Positions 21,669-30,701 of a DNA stretch of 64,000 nt are shown piece after piece. Positions within the stretch are counted from its first letter, which is position 1. Each line of letters opens with the position of its first letter. The position numbers and the translations under genes were made by a program. The notes under the pieces were generated by a model. That model was not told where the DNA came from and did not search any database. It saw only the letters and a program-made list of their open reading frames with translations. Origin of the DNA: Pelomonas candidula (lineage in GTDB: Bacteria > Pseudomonadota > Gammaproteobacteria > Burkholderiales > Burkholderiaceae_C); NCBI RefSeq assembly GCF_043555985.1, contig NZ_JBIGIC010000010.1:186001-250000 (forward strand), read 5' to 3'.

Positions 21669-23144
21669 GTGGGAAAAGTCACCGGCTTCATGGAGTACGA
21701 GCGTCTGGAAGAGGGCTATGAGCCCGTCACCGCTCGAGTCAAGAATTACAAGGAATTCGTCATCGCGTTGAACGTTGACCAGGCCAAGCAGCAGGGTGCC
21801 CGCTGCATGGACTGCGGCACGCCGTTCTGCAACAGCGGCTGCCCGGTCAACAACGTCATCCCGGACTTCAACGACCTGGTCTACAAGGGCCGTCCTGAAG
21901 ACTGGAAGCACGCGATCACGGTGCTGCACAGCACCAACAACTTCCCTGAGTTCACCGGTCGCATCTGCCCCGCGCCCTGCGAGGCGGCCTGCACGCTGAA
22001 CGTCAATGACGACGCGGTGGGCATCAAGTCCATCGAGCACGCCATCATCGATCGCGCCTGGGCCGAGGGCTGGGTGCAGCCGCAGTTGCCCAAGGTCAAG
22101 ACCGGCAAGAAGGTTGCCATCGTCGGTGCCGGCCCTGCCGGCCTGGCGGCGGCCCAGCAGCTGGCTCGTGCGGGTCACAGCGTCACGGTGTTCGAGAAGA
22201 ACGACCGTGTCGGCGGCCTGCTGCGCTACGGCATCCCGGACTTCAAGATGGAGAAGTCCCACATCGACCGCCGCGTCGAGCAGATGAAGGCCGAAGGCGT
22301 CGAGTTCCGCACTGGCGTGATGGTCGCCTCGCTGCCCGAAGGGTCCAAGGTCACCAACTGGGCCAAGGAAACCATCTCGGCCGACGACCTGAAGAGCCAG
22401 TTCGACGCCGTGCTGCTGACCGGCGGCGCCGAGCAGTCGCGGGACCTGCCCGTGCCGGGCCGTGACCTGGCCGGCGTGCATTTCGCGATGGAGTTCCTGC
22501 CGCAGCAGAACAAGGTCAACGCAGGCGACAAGCTGAAGAACCAGATCCGCGCCGACGGCAAGCACGTCATCGTGATCGGTGGCGGCGACACCGGTTCCGA
22601 CTGTGTCGGCACCAGCAACCGTCACGGCGCCAAGAGCGTCACCCAGTTCGAGCTGCTTCCCCAGCCGCCCGAGAAGGAAGACGGCCCGCTGACCTGGCCC
22701 TACTGGCCGATCAAGCTGCGCACCTCGTCCAGCCATGAGGAAGGCTGCGAGCGCGAGTTCGCGATCGCCACGAAGGAATTCATCGGCGAGAAGGGCAAGC
22801 TGACCGGCGTCAAGACCGTGCGCCTGCAGTGGCAGGGCGGCAAGATGACCGAGGTCGAAGGCAGCGAGCAGATCCTGAAGGCCGACCTGGCCTTCCTCGC
22901 GATGGGCTTCGTGTCGCCTGTCGCGACCATCCTCGAGGCCTTCGGTGTCGACAAGGATGCGCGCGGCAACGGCAAGGCATCGACCGAAGGCGCCAATGCC
23001 TACAAGACCAACGTCGACAAGGTCTTCTCCGCCGGCGACATGCGCCGCGGCCAGAGCCTGGTGGTCTGGGCCATCCGTGAAGGCCGGCAGGCGGCTCGTG
23101 CCGTGGATGAGTTCCTGATGGGGGCAACGACGCTGCCGCGTTGA
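21669..23144 (+). CDS. gltD: Glutamate synthase (NADPH) small subunit
   Basis: GltD, 491 residues, passes electrons from NADPH through FAD and two 4Fe-4S clusters to GltB. The N-terminal cysteine sets are RCMDCGTPFCNSGCP (about 41-55) and ICPAPCEAAC (about 99-108). FAD-binding GAGPAGLAAAQQLARAG and the NADPH site GGGDTGSDCVG follow, with FSAGDMRRGQSLVVWAI near the C-terminus. The start is GTG 21669; the family N-terminus GKVTGFMEYER immediately follows it, which settles the choice. It is translated after a hairpin-bearing 73-base spacer from gltB. Confidence 0.98.
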   Translation: MGKVTGFMEYERLEEGYEPVTARVKNYKEFVIALNVDQAKQQGARCMDCGTPFCNSGCPVNNVIPDFNDLVYKGRPEDWKHAITVLHSTNNFPEFTGRICPAPCEAACTLNVNDDAVGIKSIEHAIIDRAWAEGWVQPQLPKVKTGKKVAIVGAGPAGLAAAQQLARAGHSVTVFEKNDRVGGLLRYGIPDFKMEKSHIDRRVEQMKAEGVEFRTGVMVASLPEGSKVTNWAKETISADDLKSQFDAVLLTGGAEQSRDLPVPGRDLAGVHFAMEFLPQQNKVNAGDKLKNQIRADGKHVIVIGGGDTGSDCVGTSNRHGAKSVTQFELLPQPPEKEDGPLTWPYWPIKLRTSSSHEEGCEREFAIATKEFIGEKGKLTGVKTVRLQWQGGKMTEVEGSEQILKADLAFLAMGFVSPVATILEAFGVDKDARGNGKASTEGANAYKTNVDKVFSAGDMRRGQSLVVWAIREGRQAARAVDEFLMGATTLPR

Positions 23145-23178
23145 GGTTCACGCCTGCCGTGCCCGGTGGCCGCAACGG

Positions 23179-23217
23179 TGCCGGGCCCGGCAGACACCAG
23201 GCGTATCCGTCGCCTGG
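23179..23217. terminator. Two hairpins in the gltD / TonB-like convergent gap (possible terminator)
   Basis: TGCCGGGCCCGGCA (23179-23192) is a perfect palindrome. It is followed by CCAGGCG (23197-23203), a 7-base loop and CGCCTGG (23211-23217), a perfect 7-bp stem. Neither has a T-run, but their place 35-73 bases after gltD, in a 212-bp gap between convergent genes, suits a bidirectional terminator. The rest of the gap (23218-23356) shows nothing I can name. Confidence 0.4.
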
Positions 23218-23356
23218 ATCAGGCCGTCAACAAGGCGATCCGGCTGCTGTCGTGGCGTTGCCATCGCGCGTGGCGGTTCTGCTGAACTTGGATGCACGAG
23301 CCGGTGGCGACTGAAGGGTGCTGGTACTCGGCGTCCGGTTGATGCGGGCGCCGAAT

Positions 23357-24067
23357 TTACCGGCGCAGCCGCCCAGGCTGCGTATCCGAAGCGGCTGGCT
23401 CACCTTGGCTCGTGGCGGAGGCCGCTGACGCGGCGGCTGCCGCCGGCGCCGGCCCGTCATCGAAGGCCACCTCCACCCGGATGCGGGATTTGACCGCGCG
23501 TCCGTCCACCTGACCCGGCGTGAAGCGCGCGCCCTGGAACGCCTCGCGGGCGGCGCGCTCCATTGCTTCGGGCAGGGCCGGCTGCTCGGCTTCGATGCTG
23601 CGCACGATGCCCTGCTCATCGATGTAGAGCGCCAGCACGCCAACGTAGCGGCCGATGAGTCGGCTCGCGTTGGAGGGCGTGGGCGGTGGCGCGACGACGA
23701 CGGGGTGCAGCGGTTGCGGCGCGATGGTCAGCAGCGGCCTTGGCAGGTAGCCCTCGGCGGATGCCTCGCCAGCTTCTCCGCCCACGCTTGCCGCTACCGC
23801 TGTCGGCGGCGCAGCCGACGCGGCGACCTGAGGCGCGCTGGCGGCCGTGGCTTCTTCCACAGGGGCTGCTGCCGTCTCGGCAGGCAGGGCCTCGTCCGCG
23901 TCCGCTGCCGGCGGGGTTGTCGGTGCGACCCAGCGCACGCGGGCGGTGATCACGGGTTCCGCGCCCGTGGCGTGTTGAGCGCCTGCCAGCCGGGGCGAGG
24001 GCGAGGTCAGCGCTGCCAGCAGCAGCGCATGCCCCGCCACCGCCAGGGCCGCACACCAGGGCAGCAT
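23357..24067 (-). CDS. TonB C-terminal-domain protein, last gene of the minor-pilin operon
   Basis: This 236-residue protein has an N-terminal hydrophobic segment (ALAVAGHALLLAALTS), a long Ala/Pro-rich periplasmic stretch (about 50-125) and a TonB-type C-terminal domain (about 135-205: GVLALYIDEQGIVRSIE, AREAFQGARFTPGQVDGR, IRVEVAFDD). TonB proteins span the periplasm to energise outer-membrane receptors using ExbB/ExbD, neither of which is nearby. It starts 11 bases after pilY1 on the same strand, so it is probably part of the pilus operon. It may be a periplasm-spanning partner of the pilus or simply a co-transcribed TonB-like protein. Confidence 0.8.
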   Translation of the reverse strand: MLPWCAALAVAGHALLLAALTSPSPRLAGAQHATGAEPVITARVRWVAPTTPPAADADEALPAETAAAPVEEATAASAPQVAASAAPPTAVAASVGGEAGEASAEGYLPRPLLTIAPQPLHPVVVAPPPTPSNASRLIGRYVGVLALYIDEQGIVRSIEAEQPALPEAMERAAREAFQGARFTPGQVDGRAVKSRIRVEVAFDDGPAPAAAAASAASATSQGEPAASDTQPGRLRR

Positions 24068-24078
24068 TCCGGGCCTCT

Positions 24079-27000
24079 TCAGTTGCTCAACTCGCGCCAG
24101 GAGGTGCGGGTCGTGACACCCGAAAGCGTGTTCGGCGAAATCGGCGGGGTCTGTACCCCGACCGTGCCGTCGCTGCCGTTGAAGATGTCCATCACGTCGC
24201 CGTTCGCATTCGTGATCTCACTCACGCCGACGACCAAGGAGGTCAGGCTCCACAGGGTCGCATTGCCGGTGAGGGTGCCCAGGTTGATGTAGTAAATCCA
24301 GCTCGATCCGCCCGACTTGCAGGCGTCGCCGCTGGGAACGGCCGTCGTCATCGTCAGCGTCAGGCCGTGCAGCACCATGTCGGTGAACACGCGTTCGCCC
24401 GAATGCGGCAGATCCATATACCACCCGCCGAAGGCGGTGTTGGTGAAGTCGATCGCCGTCGTGCTGCTCTTCGGGGTGACGGTATAGGTGGAGCCGCTGA
24501 GCGTTGCGACGCCTTCCACGAACGCTGTCGTGTTGGTGCGTGGGTTCGGCGAGTTCCAGCCGGCCCAGCCGCTGACCGTGTCCAGGTTGTCGGCAATCAC
24601 GTACAGGGTCTGTTGGGTCGTGTCCGAGATGTCGGTGGAACCCAGGTAGCGCCCGGTGGCGATGGCCACGGCCGGGCGCCCCTTGATGGACACGGTTTCG
24701 GGCCGCGTCGTGATGGGCTGAGCGTTGCCGCTCTTGTCCTTGAGCGTGGCGAGCAGCAGCGCCTTCTGGTTGGGCGACACCAGGTTGTCGGTGTCGAAGC
24801 GCCACACATTGCCCAGCAAGTCACCGCCGTAGAAGCGCAGCGAGGTGTTGTCGGTAGAGGTGTCGATCCAGGCATTGATCTTGGCCAGACCGCTCGGTGT
24901 CGTCGTGCTGCCGGCAGCGGTCGTGCCGCTGGTGTTGGTGGGGATGTCCAGGATCTTGGCGCCCGTCTGCGCATTGACGACGAACAGGTGGCCGTTGCCG
25001 TCGCCGTCGGTGTTGTTGTAGCCCGAGCCGAACGCCACCACCCACGTGCCGGCCTTGTTCTTCGTGATGACCGGGTTGCCGTAGCTCAGGCCCAGATTCG
25101 CGTCGGTGAACTCCCACAGCAGCGCCGGGCTGCTGGGGTTGGTGATGTCCAGTGCGTAATAGCCCTTGCCACCTGCGTTGAAGCCACCCACCAGGATGGT
25201 CTTCCAGGTGCCGCCCCACATCACGTCGGCCTCCACCGGTGCGCCGTCGACGAAGAACTGGTGGTTGACGGAGTAGTTGTTGTTGGCGAGCTGGTAGAGG
25301 TTGGGCATCACTGCAGTCGGCACATAGGCCCACATCTCGGCACCGGTGGTCGCGTTGAAGGCGTGCAGCATGCCGTCGTTGCCGGCGGTATAGACCACCG
25401 GCGTGCGGCTGGCGTGGTTGGTCACGAAATCGCTGTAGCCGGAGTCCGCGTAGTTGAACGGCGGCTTGCCGACATAGACCGGCGCGCCGTTGATGATGTC
25501 GCCCAGCACGTGTTTCCTGGTGCGGTACGCCGTGCCTTCGTTGGTGCGATCGCCGCGCAGATAGTTCACGAGGTTGGTGCCGCTGTTGGCGATCGTCAGG
25601 TTGGCCGAAGTGAGCGTGGCGCACTGCGAGGCCACCACGGTCTTCGAGCACAGGCTGTCGAAGTTCGCCTTCAGGCCGGCCGAGAGGTTGGCGTAGGTGA
25701 ACGCCGCCAGCGCGCCACTGTTGTTGAAGTAGATCGTGCGCGAAGAGGCCGCCTGGCTGTCGAGCAGGCTCTGCGCAGACCAGACCGTACCCTTGATCGT
25801 GCCATCGCCGTTCAGCGTCTGGGCGAGCAGTTCGCCCGTCCATTCGCTGGTGGTGTAGCTGGCCGTGTAGATCTGGTTGTTGTCGCCCTTGACCAGGGCC
25901 AGGGAGCTTGTCGAGGAGCCCGAACCGGCGCCCTTGACCGCCGTGATGCTGTTGACGACGCTGGAGATGGCGCTGCTCAGCTGGGCGGCGCTGAGCGCCG
26001 AGTAGTACTGGCCGCGGCCGTTCAGGGCGGCGTGCCAGAGGTCGTCGATGTTGGTGGCGTTGCCGCTGGTCGCAGGCGTGGGCCAGGTGATCGTGCCGGC
26101 CTTGAGGCCTGCCAGCGTGTCGGCCGTCTTCGGCAAGGTTCCGTTCACCCCCAGGCCGATGGTGAAGGTGTTCATGTGCTGATACTTGGCCGGGTCGTCA
26201 GAGGTCGTGGGCACGATGTCGGCGCAGACATCCTGCGTGCCGCCAGAGCTGGTGGACGAGCAGTTGCCCTGCGCCGTGTTGCGCAGGTCGGTCTTGTAGT
26301 AGTACTCGGCGACGTCGGACAGCGTGTTGGACGAGCCGCCCGTGACCGTCGTGGCCGAGCTCGGCGAGCCTGCGGCGTAGGTGCCCACCGCAGGGTCCGA
26401 CGTGGTGGTCGTCCCGGCGGACCAACTGCTTTGGGAAGGCCCCGACACCGCATACGTCCACTTCGTGGACACAGTCGATCCAGCAACGGTACAAGAAGGA
26501 TCTGAAGGGGAGTTCGTGTAGGTGCAGGTCCCTGATGGCGCCGTCGACGAAGTCGTCGTGACGGCGGTGCCGTTGTTGCTGGTGTTGCTTGTTGAAGTCG
26601 AATTCGTCGCCGAGCCGTCCGGTGTCCACCCCGTGCCCGAGCCCACCCACTGGGTGGCGTAGGTCGTGCTCGCGGACGGCAATGATGACGGCGCGCCGGT
26701 ATCCCCGGTTTGCGTTGACGTGGGGGGCCCGCTCTGCCACGTCGAATATGAAGTCGCCCCGTTGGTGTCGGATTGCTGCACGCCGTTCACGGCGATCACG
26801 GTCTCGGTGTATTTCGCCGTCCCGGTCTGCGGTGTCGTCGTCGACTGGGTCAGCGTTTCCACGTAGGTTTGCGTCGTCGGCGTCGTCGTCGTCACCAGGA
26901 CCGGCTGCACCTTTTTCGTGTAGACGTAAGGTTTGCTGCTTGAGCGCGTGTACGTGGTCACGGTCGCGTTCGACACCACGGTTTTCGTTCCATTCACCGT

Positions 27001-28305
27001 CCATGTCTTCGTTGCGGTCTGTCCCGCCGCCGTCGAGGTTCGTGTCGCCGGCGCACTCCAGACGGTGGTCGTGGTCACGGTGGTGGTGGTGCCGTCCCAC
27101 ATGGGGGTGACTTCGCTACCGTCCTGGTTGTCGACTGTCGACGTGCCATTCAGCTGGTAGGCCTTGCTGTTGCTGTTCCAGTAGCCGTCCGTCGTCAGCA
27201 GCGTGTAGTTGCGCTGGCAGGCGTACTGCATCGGGTCGGCGCTTTGCCCGGTAATCTTGTTGGCGAAGTAGCGTCCGGCCTGGGACAGCGCATCCGGCAA
27301 GGGGGTGCCGCCGTTGGGCGCGACCGTGTAGAGGCTGCTGTAGAACTTCGTCATCTGAGCCGCCGTGAAATCGTTGACGCTGACGAAGTTGTTGGTGCCG
27401 TCCGTGGCGGCAGTGTCGTAAATGTTGCTGAAACCGACACGGTAGCCCGGGTTGGTGCTGGCGCCCCCGGGGTTGAGCGTCTGCATGGCCTGACCCATCG
27501 CCGTGCGCATCAGCAGGTAGCGATGGCTGTAATAGGAATACCAGTTGGCGTAGTTGGTCTTCTGCGCCGCGGTCAGGCTGCTCGTCTGCACCAGCGTGAA
27601 CACGCTGGAGCCGGGGGAGGTCGCGTCCGTCGTGGTCGTGGACGTGCAGCTGGTGGTCCCGGTGAGGCAGCTCGCGTTGGTCGTGCCGAGCGCCGTGGTG
27701 AAGTCAGGCACTGTCGACGTCGAGTTGGAGCAGGTCGTCGTGCCGAACCGGTTGGTGCTGCAGGTCCGCGTCGTCGTGGTCGTGGCGCGGACCGTGCTGG
27801 CACATTCGTTGTAGAAGGTGTTCTTGGTCACCCCGGCGGAGGTGTAGATCCAGCCCATCGCCGGCTGTGTGCCGCTGCTGTTGTAGACGGCGTAGAACTT
27901 GGTGCTCAGATCGGTGGTGGAGCCCTGGCTGTAGCCGTCCTTCCAGGCCGCCGTGAAGCTGGCGTCGCTGTAGGAAGTCCCGTCGGCCTTCACTGGTGGC
28001 TTGTAGGTGTTGTTCGGGTCGTAGGCCACGCCGTTGCACTGCGGCGAGTAGTAGCCATACCAGGTGATGTTGGGTACGTCGGTGGTGCTGGTGCTGGTGC
28101 CCAGGTCATCGGGCATGTAGCTCCAGTTCATCGAGCCCGACGAGTCCAGCAGCAGCAGCAGATTGGGTGACGCCGAGACGCTGGGCAGCGAGGCCAGCGG
28201 CTGGTTCGAGATGTTCGTGGTGCCGGCCCAGGCGGCAGAAGCAATCGACAGCAGCGCTGCGAGCCACGGCAGGCGCGAGACCCTGGGGGAGAAGAAGGCG
28301 GCCAT
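24079..28305 (-). CDS. pilY1: PilY1/PilC-type pilus tip adhesin
   Basis: PilY1 sits at the pilus tip, primes assembly and mediates surface contact and calcium-dependent regulation. The 1408-residue product has a signal peptide (cleavage near AAWAG), a von Willebrand A region with MIDAS motif DSSGSM (about 53-58), the threonine motif NGGTPLPDAL and the aspartate segment LLTTDGYWN (about 370). A long Thr/Ser-rich stretch (about 400-655) interrupts before the family segment SDVAEYYYKTDLR. The C-terminal beta-propeller (about 950-1300) includes an EF-hand-like loop NNTDGDGNGHLF. It lies 12 bases after pilX and 11 before the TonB-like gene. Confidence 0.93.
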   Translation of the reverse strand: MAAFFSPRVSRLPWLAALLSIASAAWAGTTNISNQPLASLPSVSASPNLLLLLDSSGSMNWSYMPDDLGTSTSTTDVPNITWYGYYSPQCNGVAYDPNNTYKPPVKADGTSYSDASFTAAWKDGYSQGSTTDLSTKFYAVYNSSGTQPAMGWIYTSAGVTKNTFYNECASTVRATTTTTRTCSTNRFGTTTCSNSTSTVPDFTTALGTTNASCLTGTTSCTSTTTTDATSPGSSVFTLVQTSSLTAAQKTNYANWYSYYSHRYLLMRTAMGQAMQTLNPGGASTNPGYRVGFSNIYDTAATDGTNNFVSVNDFTAAQMTKFYSSLYTVAPNGGTPLPDALSQAGRYFANKITGQSADPMQYACQRNYTLLTTDGYWNSNSKAYQLNGTSTVDNQDGSEVTPMWDGTTTTVTTTTVWSAPATRTSTAAGQTATKTWTVNGTKTVVSNATVTTYTRSSSKPYVYTKKVQPVLVTTTTPTTQTYVETLTQSTTTPQTGTAKYTETVIAVNGVQQSDTNGATSYSTWQSGPPTSTQTGDTGAPSSLPSASTTYATQWVGSGTGWTPDGSATNSTSTSNTSNNGTAVTTTSSTAPSGTCTYTNSPSDPSCTVAGSTVSTKWTYAVSGPSQSSWSAGTTTTSDPAVGTYAAGSPSSATTVTGGSSNTLSDVAEYYYKTDLRNTAQGNCSSTSSGGTQDVCADIVPTTSDDPAKYQHMNTFTIGLGVNGTLPKTADTLAGLKAGTITWPTPATSGNATNIDDLWHAALNGRGQYYSALSAAQLSSAISSVVNSITAVKGAGSGSSTSSLALVKGDNNQIYTASYTTSEWTGELLAQTLNGDGTIKGTVWSAQSLLDSQAASSRTIYFNNSGALAAFTYANLSAGLKANFDSLCSKTVVASQCATLTSANLTIANSGTNLVNYLRGDRTNEGTAYRTRKHVLGDIINGAPVYVGKPPFNYADSGYSDFVTNHASRTPVVYTAGNDGMLHAFNATTGAEMWAYVPTAVMPNLYQLANNNYSVNHQFFVDGAPVEADVMWGGTWKTILVGGFNAGGKGYYALDITNPSSPALLWEFTDANLGLSYGNPVITKNKAGTWVVAFGSGYNNTDGDGNGHLFVVNAQTGAKILDIPTNTSGTTAAGSTTTPSGLAKINAWIDTSTDNTSLRFYGGDLLGNVWRFDTDNLVSPNQKALLLATLKDKSGNAQPITTRPETVSIKGRPAVAIATGRYLGSTDISDTTQQTLYVIADNLDTVSGWAGWNSPNPRTNTTAFVEGVATLSGSTYTVTPKSSTTAIDFTNTAFGGWYMDLPHSGERVFTDMVLHGLTLTMTTAVPSGDACKSGGSSWIYYINLGTLTGNATLWSLTSLVVGVSEITNANGDVMDIFNGSDGTVGVQTPPISPNTLSGVTTRTSWRELSN

Positions 28306-28317
28306 GACGAAGCTCCG

Positions 28318-29061
28318 TCAATAGTGGACGATGGTTTCGGTGAAGCTCGTGGTGTTGCGTGCGCCTTGCACACGGACCACGATGCGGTAGTACGGGCTGG
28401 CAGAGGCCATCGCCGAGCCACCGCCGTTGGCGTAGTTCGCAGCGCCCTTGCCGCCATCCACGGTGCTGCCGCTGGCGGTCCACTTGGCGCAGGTGCCGGT
28501 GTAGCCGCTGCCGGCGTAGTCGCCCGGCTGCGAGCACAGTCGGAAGATGATGTAGCGGGCGCTGTTCGGGCCGGTGATGTTGGCGGCGTCCACCTTGCGG
28601 CTGCACAGCTTGGCGGGGTAGTCGGTGCCGCTGTCGCAGTCGTCTGCCGTCCAGTCCACGAGCTGGCGGTTCAAGGTGTCGCTGACCTGCTGGCCGGTGG
28701 CGTCCACGGGCTTGCCGAGGAGGGTGTTGTCCGTCTTGTATTCCTTGGTGCTGGCGTAGTAACCCTGGCCCTGGCCGGTCGTCAGCGAATCGCTGTTGAG
28801 CACGGTGCCGTGGCTGGATATCCAGGCCAGCGCAACCTTGGTGGCCTGGTCGGCGCTGACGGTGGCGTCCTGCTTGAAGCCGAGGTTGCCCATCAGCAGG
28901 GTGCTGGTGTCCACCGAGCGGATGAGCGCCAGCGTGGCGAGCAGCAGCACGACCAGCGCGATGAGCGCGAACAGCAGCGTGACGCCGCGCTGCGCCTGGC
29001 GGCGCACCGCATGGCGAAGGCGTCGTGGGTGGTGGGGGAGGGCGGGCGTCGTCATGGTCAT
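28318..29061 (-). CDS. pilX: PilX, minor pilin
   Basis: The 247-residue product has a basic leader and prepilin site RG/V (QAQRGVTLLFALIALVVLLLA), the long hydrophobic N-terminal helix of pilins, and the PilX-type continuation LIRSVDTSTLLMGNLGFKQ. It lacks the usual Glu5, as PilX-like minor pilins often do in part. With PilV, PilW, FimT and PilE it forms the tip complex that primes the pilus and holds PilY1. Two ATGs (29061 and 29055) could start it; the first is used. Its stop lies 12 bases before pilY1. Confidence 0.88.
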   Translation of the reverse strand: MTMTTPALPHHPRRLRHAVRRQAQRGVTLLFALIALVVLLLATLALIRSVDTSTLLMGNLGFKQDATVSADQATKVALAWISSHGTVLNSDSLTTGQGQGYYASTKEYKTDNTLLGKPVDATGQQVSDTLNRQLVDWTADDCDSGTDYPAKLCSRKVDAANITGPNSARYIIFRLCSQPGDYAGSGYTGTCAKWTASGSTVDGGKGAANYANGGGSAMASASPYYRIVVRVQGARNTTSFTETIVHY

Positions 29062-29071
29062 GCGCGTCGGC

Positions 29072-30280
29072 TCAGCTGTGCCACAACACGTTGCGCAGCG
29101 GCACGATGGTGTCGTAGACCTTGTAGCGGTAGTGCTTCCAGTCGGCCAATGCGCTCACATCCAGCGACAGGCACGCGCTGCTGCCGTTGCAGGTCGCCGT
29201 GCCGGTCACGGCGATGGTGGAACCGAGGTCCCACTGCGGCGCGGTGGCCGTCACTTCCTCTTTCTCGAACTGCCCGCTGCGCGCCACGATGGCGATGCGC
29301 AGCGTCTTCACCTGCTTCCACTCGGCGTTGCTGGTGGGAGCCGTCTTGTTGTAGGCATCGACCTTGCCATCGCCGTCGGTGTCCTTGCCATAGAAGGCCT
29401 GCATCTTGACGATCTGCGGGTAGAGGTCAGCGGCGGGGAGCATGCTGCCGTCGGTCAGAGAAAGGTCCGTGCCCTGCAGGTTGCCTGCGGCGCTGACGGA
29501 GTAGGTGCGCAGCACCATCGAGCCCATGTTTAGCAGCACGCTCTTGAGCACGCTGGGGTTGCCCTCGACCTTGATGGCGGGGAAGACACTGTCCTGGTTC
29601 CACGCGCGCATGCCGGCGCCGTTCACATGCGGCACCTGGGTGGCGGTCAGCGCGGTGGTGGTGACCGCCGCGTCGTCGGTGACGCTGAAGACGCTGCACG
29701 GCACGGTGCCGTCCATCGTCCAGGCAGGCGTGAGCACGCCCTGGGCGCTGTTGGGCACGCGGGTCAGCGGCACGAGCACCATGAGGTTGCCCGCCGCCGC
29801 ACCGAGCGAGGACGTCACCTTGAAGGGGGTGGCGCTCGTTGGAGGGTTGGCGGTGTCCTCCGTCAGGGCCATCGGTGCCGAGAAGTTGGTGGTGTTGGCT
29901 TGCAGGATGGTGAGCGTGTCCGATCCGTTGGCTTGGCCGTTCTGGTTGATGATGACCGGCGCCAGCGTGAACGTGCCGGAGGTGCCCGCCTGGTATTTGG
30001 CCGTGCAGCCGAGCGCTTCGGGGATGGCGGCGGCGCCATAGCCGGCCTGAGCGATATCGCGCTGCAACGTGAACAGCGCCAGAGCGCCGTTGATCTGCGC
30101 ATCGCTGCCCATGCTGACGGTGCGCTTCTTGCCTTCGGCCAGTGCCAGCACCTGGGTGATGACCAGCACCGCGAGCAGGCCCACGACCATGCCGACCATC
30201 AGCTCGATCAGCGTGAAACCTGCCTGCAGGTTCGCCCGCCTGCGCGGGTCTTGCATCCGGGGCTTCATCGGCAGCCTCAT
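29072..30280 (-). CDS. pilW: PilW, minor pilin
   Basis: The 402-residue protein has the type IV prepilin signal QAG/FTLIELMVGMVVGLLAVLVI with Glu5, followed by the PilW-family helix and a large C-terminal globular part. ATG 30280 overlaps the pilV stop by ATGA, fixing the start; frames open further upstream only within pilV. PilW is one of the minor pilins that prime assembly at the inner membrane and cap the pilus. The size, larger than ordinary pilins, agrees with PilW. Confidence 0.9.
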   Translation of the reverse strand: MRLPMKPRMQDPRRRANLQAGFTLIELMVGMVVGLLAVLVITQVLALAEGKKRTVSMGSDAQINGALALFTLQRDIAQAGYGAAAIPEALGCTAKYQAGTSGTFTLAPVIINQNGQANGSDTLTILQANTTNFSAPMALTEDTANPPTSATPFKVTSSLGAAAGNLMVLVPLTRVPNSAQGVLTPAWTMDGTVPCSVFSVTDDAAVTTTALTATQVPHVNGAGMRAWNQDSVFPAIKVEGNPSVLKSVLLNMGSMVLRTYSVSAAGNLQGTDLSLTDGSMLPAADLYPQIVKMQAFYGKDTDGDGKVDAYNKTAPTSNAEWKQVKTLRIAIVARSGQFEKEEVTATAPQWDLGSTIAVTGTATCNGSSACLSLDVSALADWKHYRYKVYDTIVPLRNVLWHS

Positions 30281-30690
30281 GAATTGGGCACGATGTTCGT
30301 GCTGGTGACGTACTGGTGGGGCTGCTGGTCCGGCCCGGTCCAGCCGATGGTGATGGTGACGGCGGCATCGCTGCCGTTGATCGTGACGCTGACATCGCCC
30401 GTGCCGTTGGGCAGGCTGGCGGCGACCTTGGACTGCCATTCCTTGCACAGCGCGGTCGAGGCGCAGCTGTTGTAGGCGGACAGATTCTTCATGTCCGACC
30501 AGAGGCGGCCGACCATCTCGCTGGCGAGATAAGAAGCGTCGGCGCGCACCTTGGAGTCACTGGCGGCCCGCGTCAGTGCGGCCTGCAGGCCGATCATGCC
30601 CAGTACACCGAGCATGAAGATCAGCAATGCGACCATGACTTCGATCAGCACGAAGCCGCGGGCGTGGCGGGGGTGAGCGGAGTGCTTCAT
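30277..30690 (-). CDS. pilV: PilV, minor pilin
   Basis: The 137-residue product has leader MKHSAHPRHARG and prepilin cleavage before FVLIEVMVALLIFMLGVLGM, the PilV/GspI-like helix with Glu5. Two cysteines (NSCASTALC) may form the usual pilin disulfide. A GAGG Shine-Dalgarno precedes ATG 30690, which is favoured over ATGs further upstream. Its stop overlaps the pilW ATG. Functions in the minor-pilin priming complex. Confidence 0.9.
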   Translation of the reverse strand: MKHSAHPRHARGFVLIEVMVALLIFMLGVLGMIGLQAALTRAASDSKVRADASYLASEMVGRLWSDMKNLSAYNSCASTALCKEWQSKVAASLPNGTGDVSVTINGSDAAVTITIGWTGPDQQPHQYVTSTNIVPNS

Positions 30691-30701
30691 GGGAGGCCTC
30701 G

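Noticed and set aside
24367..26505. Open frame of about 710 codons opposite pilY1
   Set aside because: Antisense shadow of pilY1; Arg/Val/Gly-rich with no family motif.
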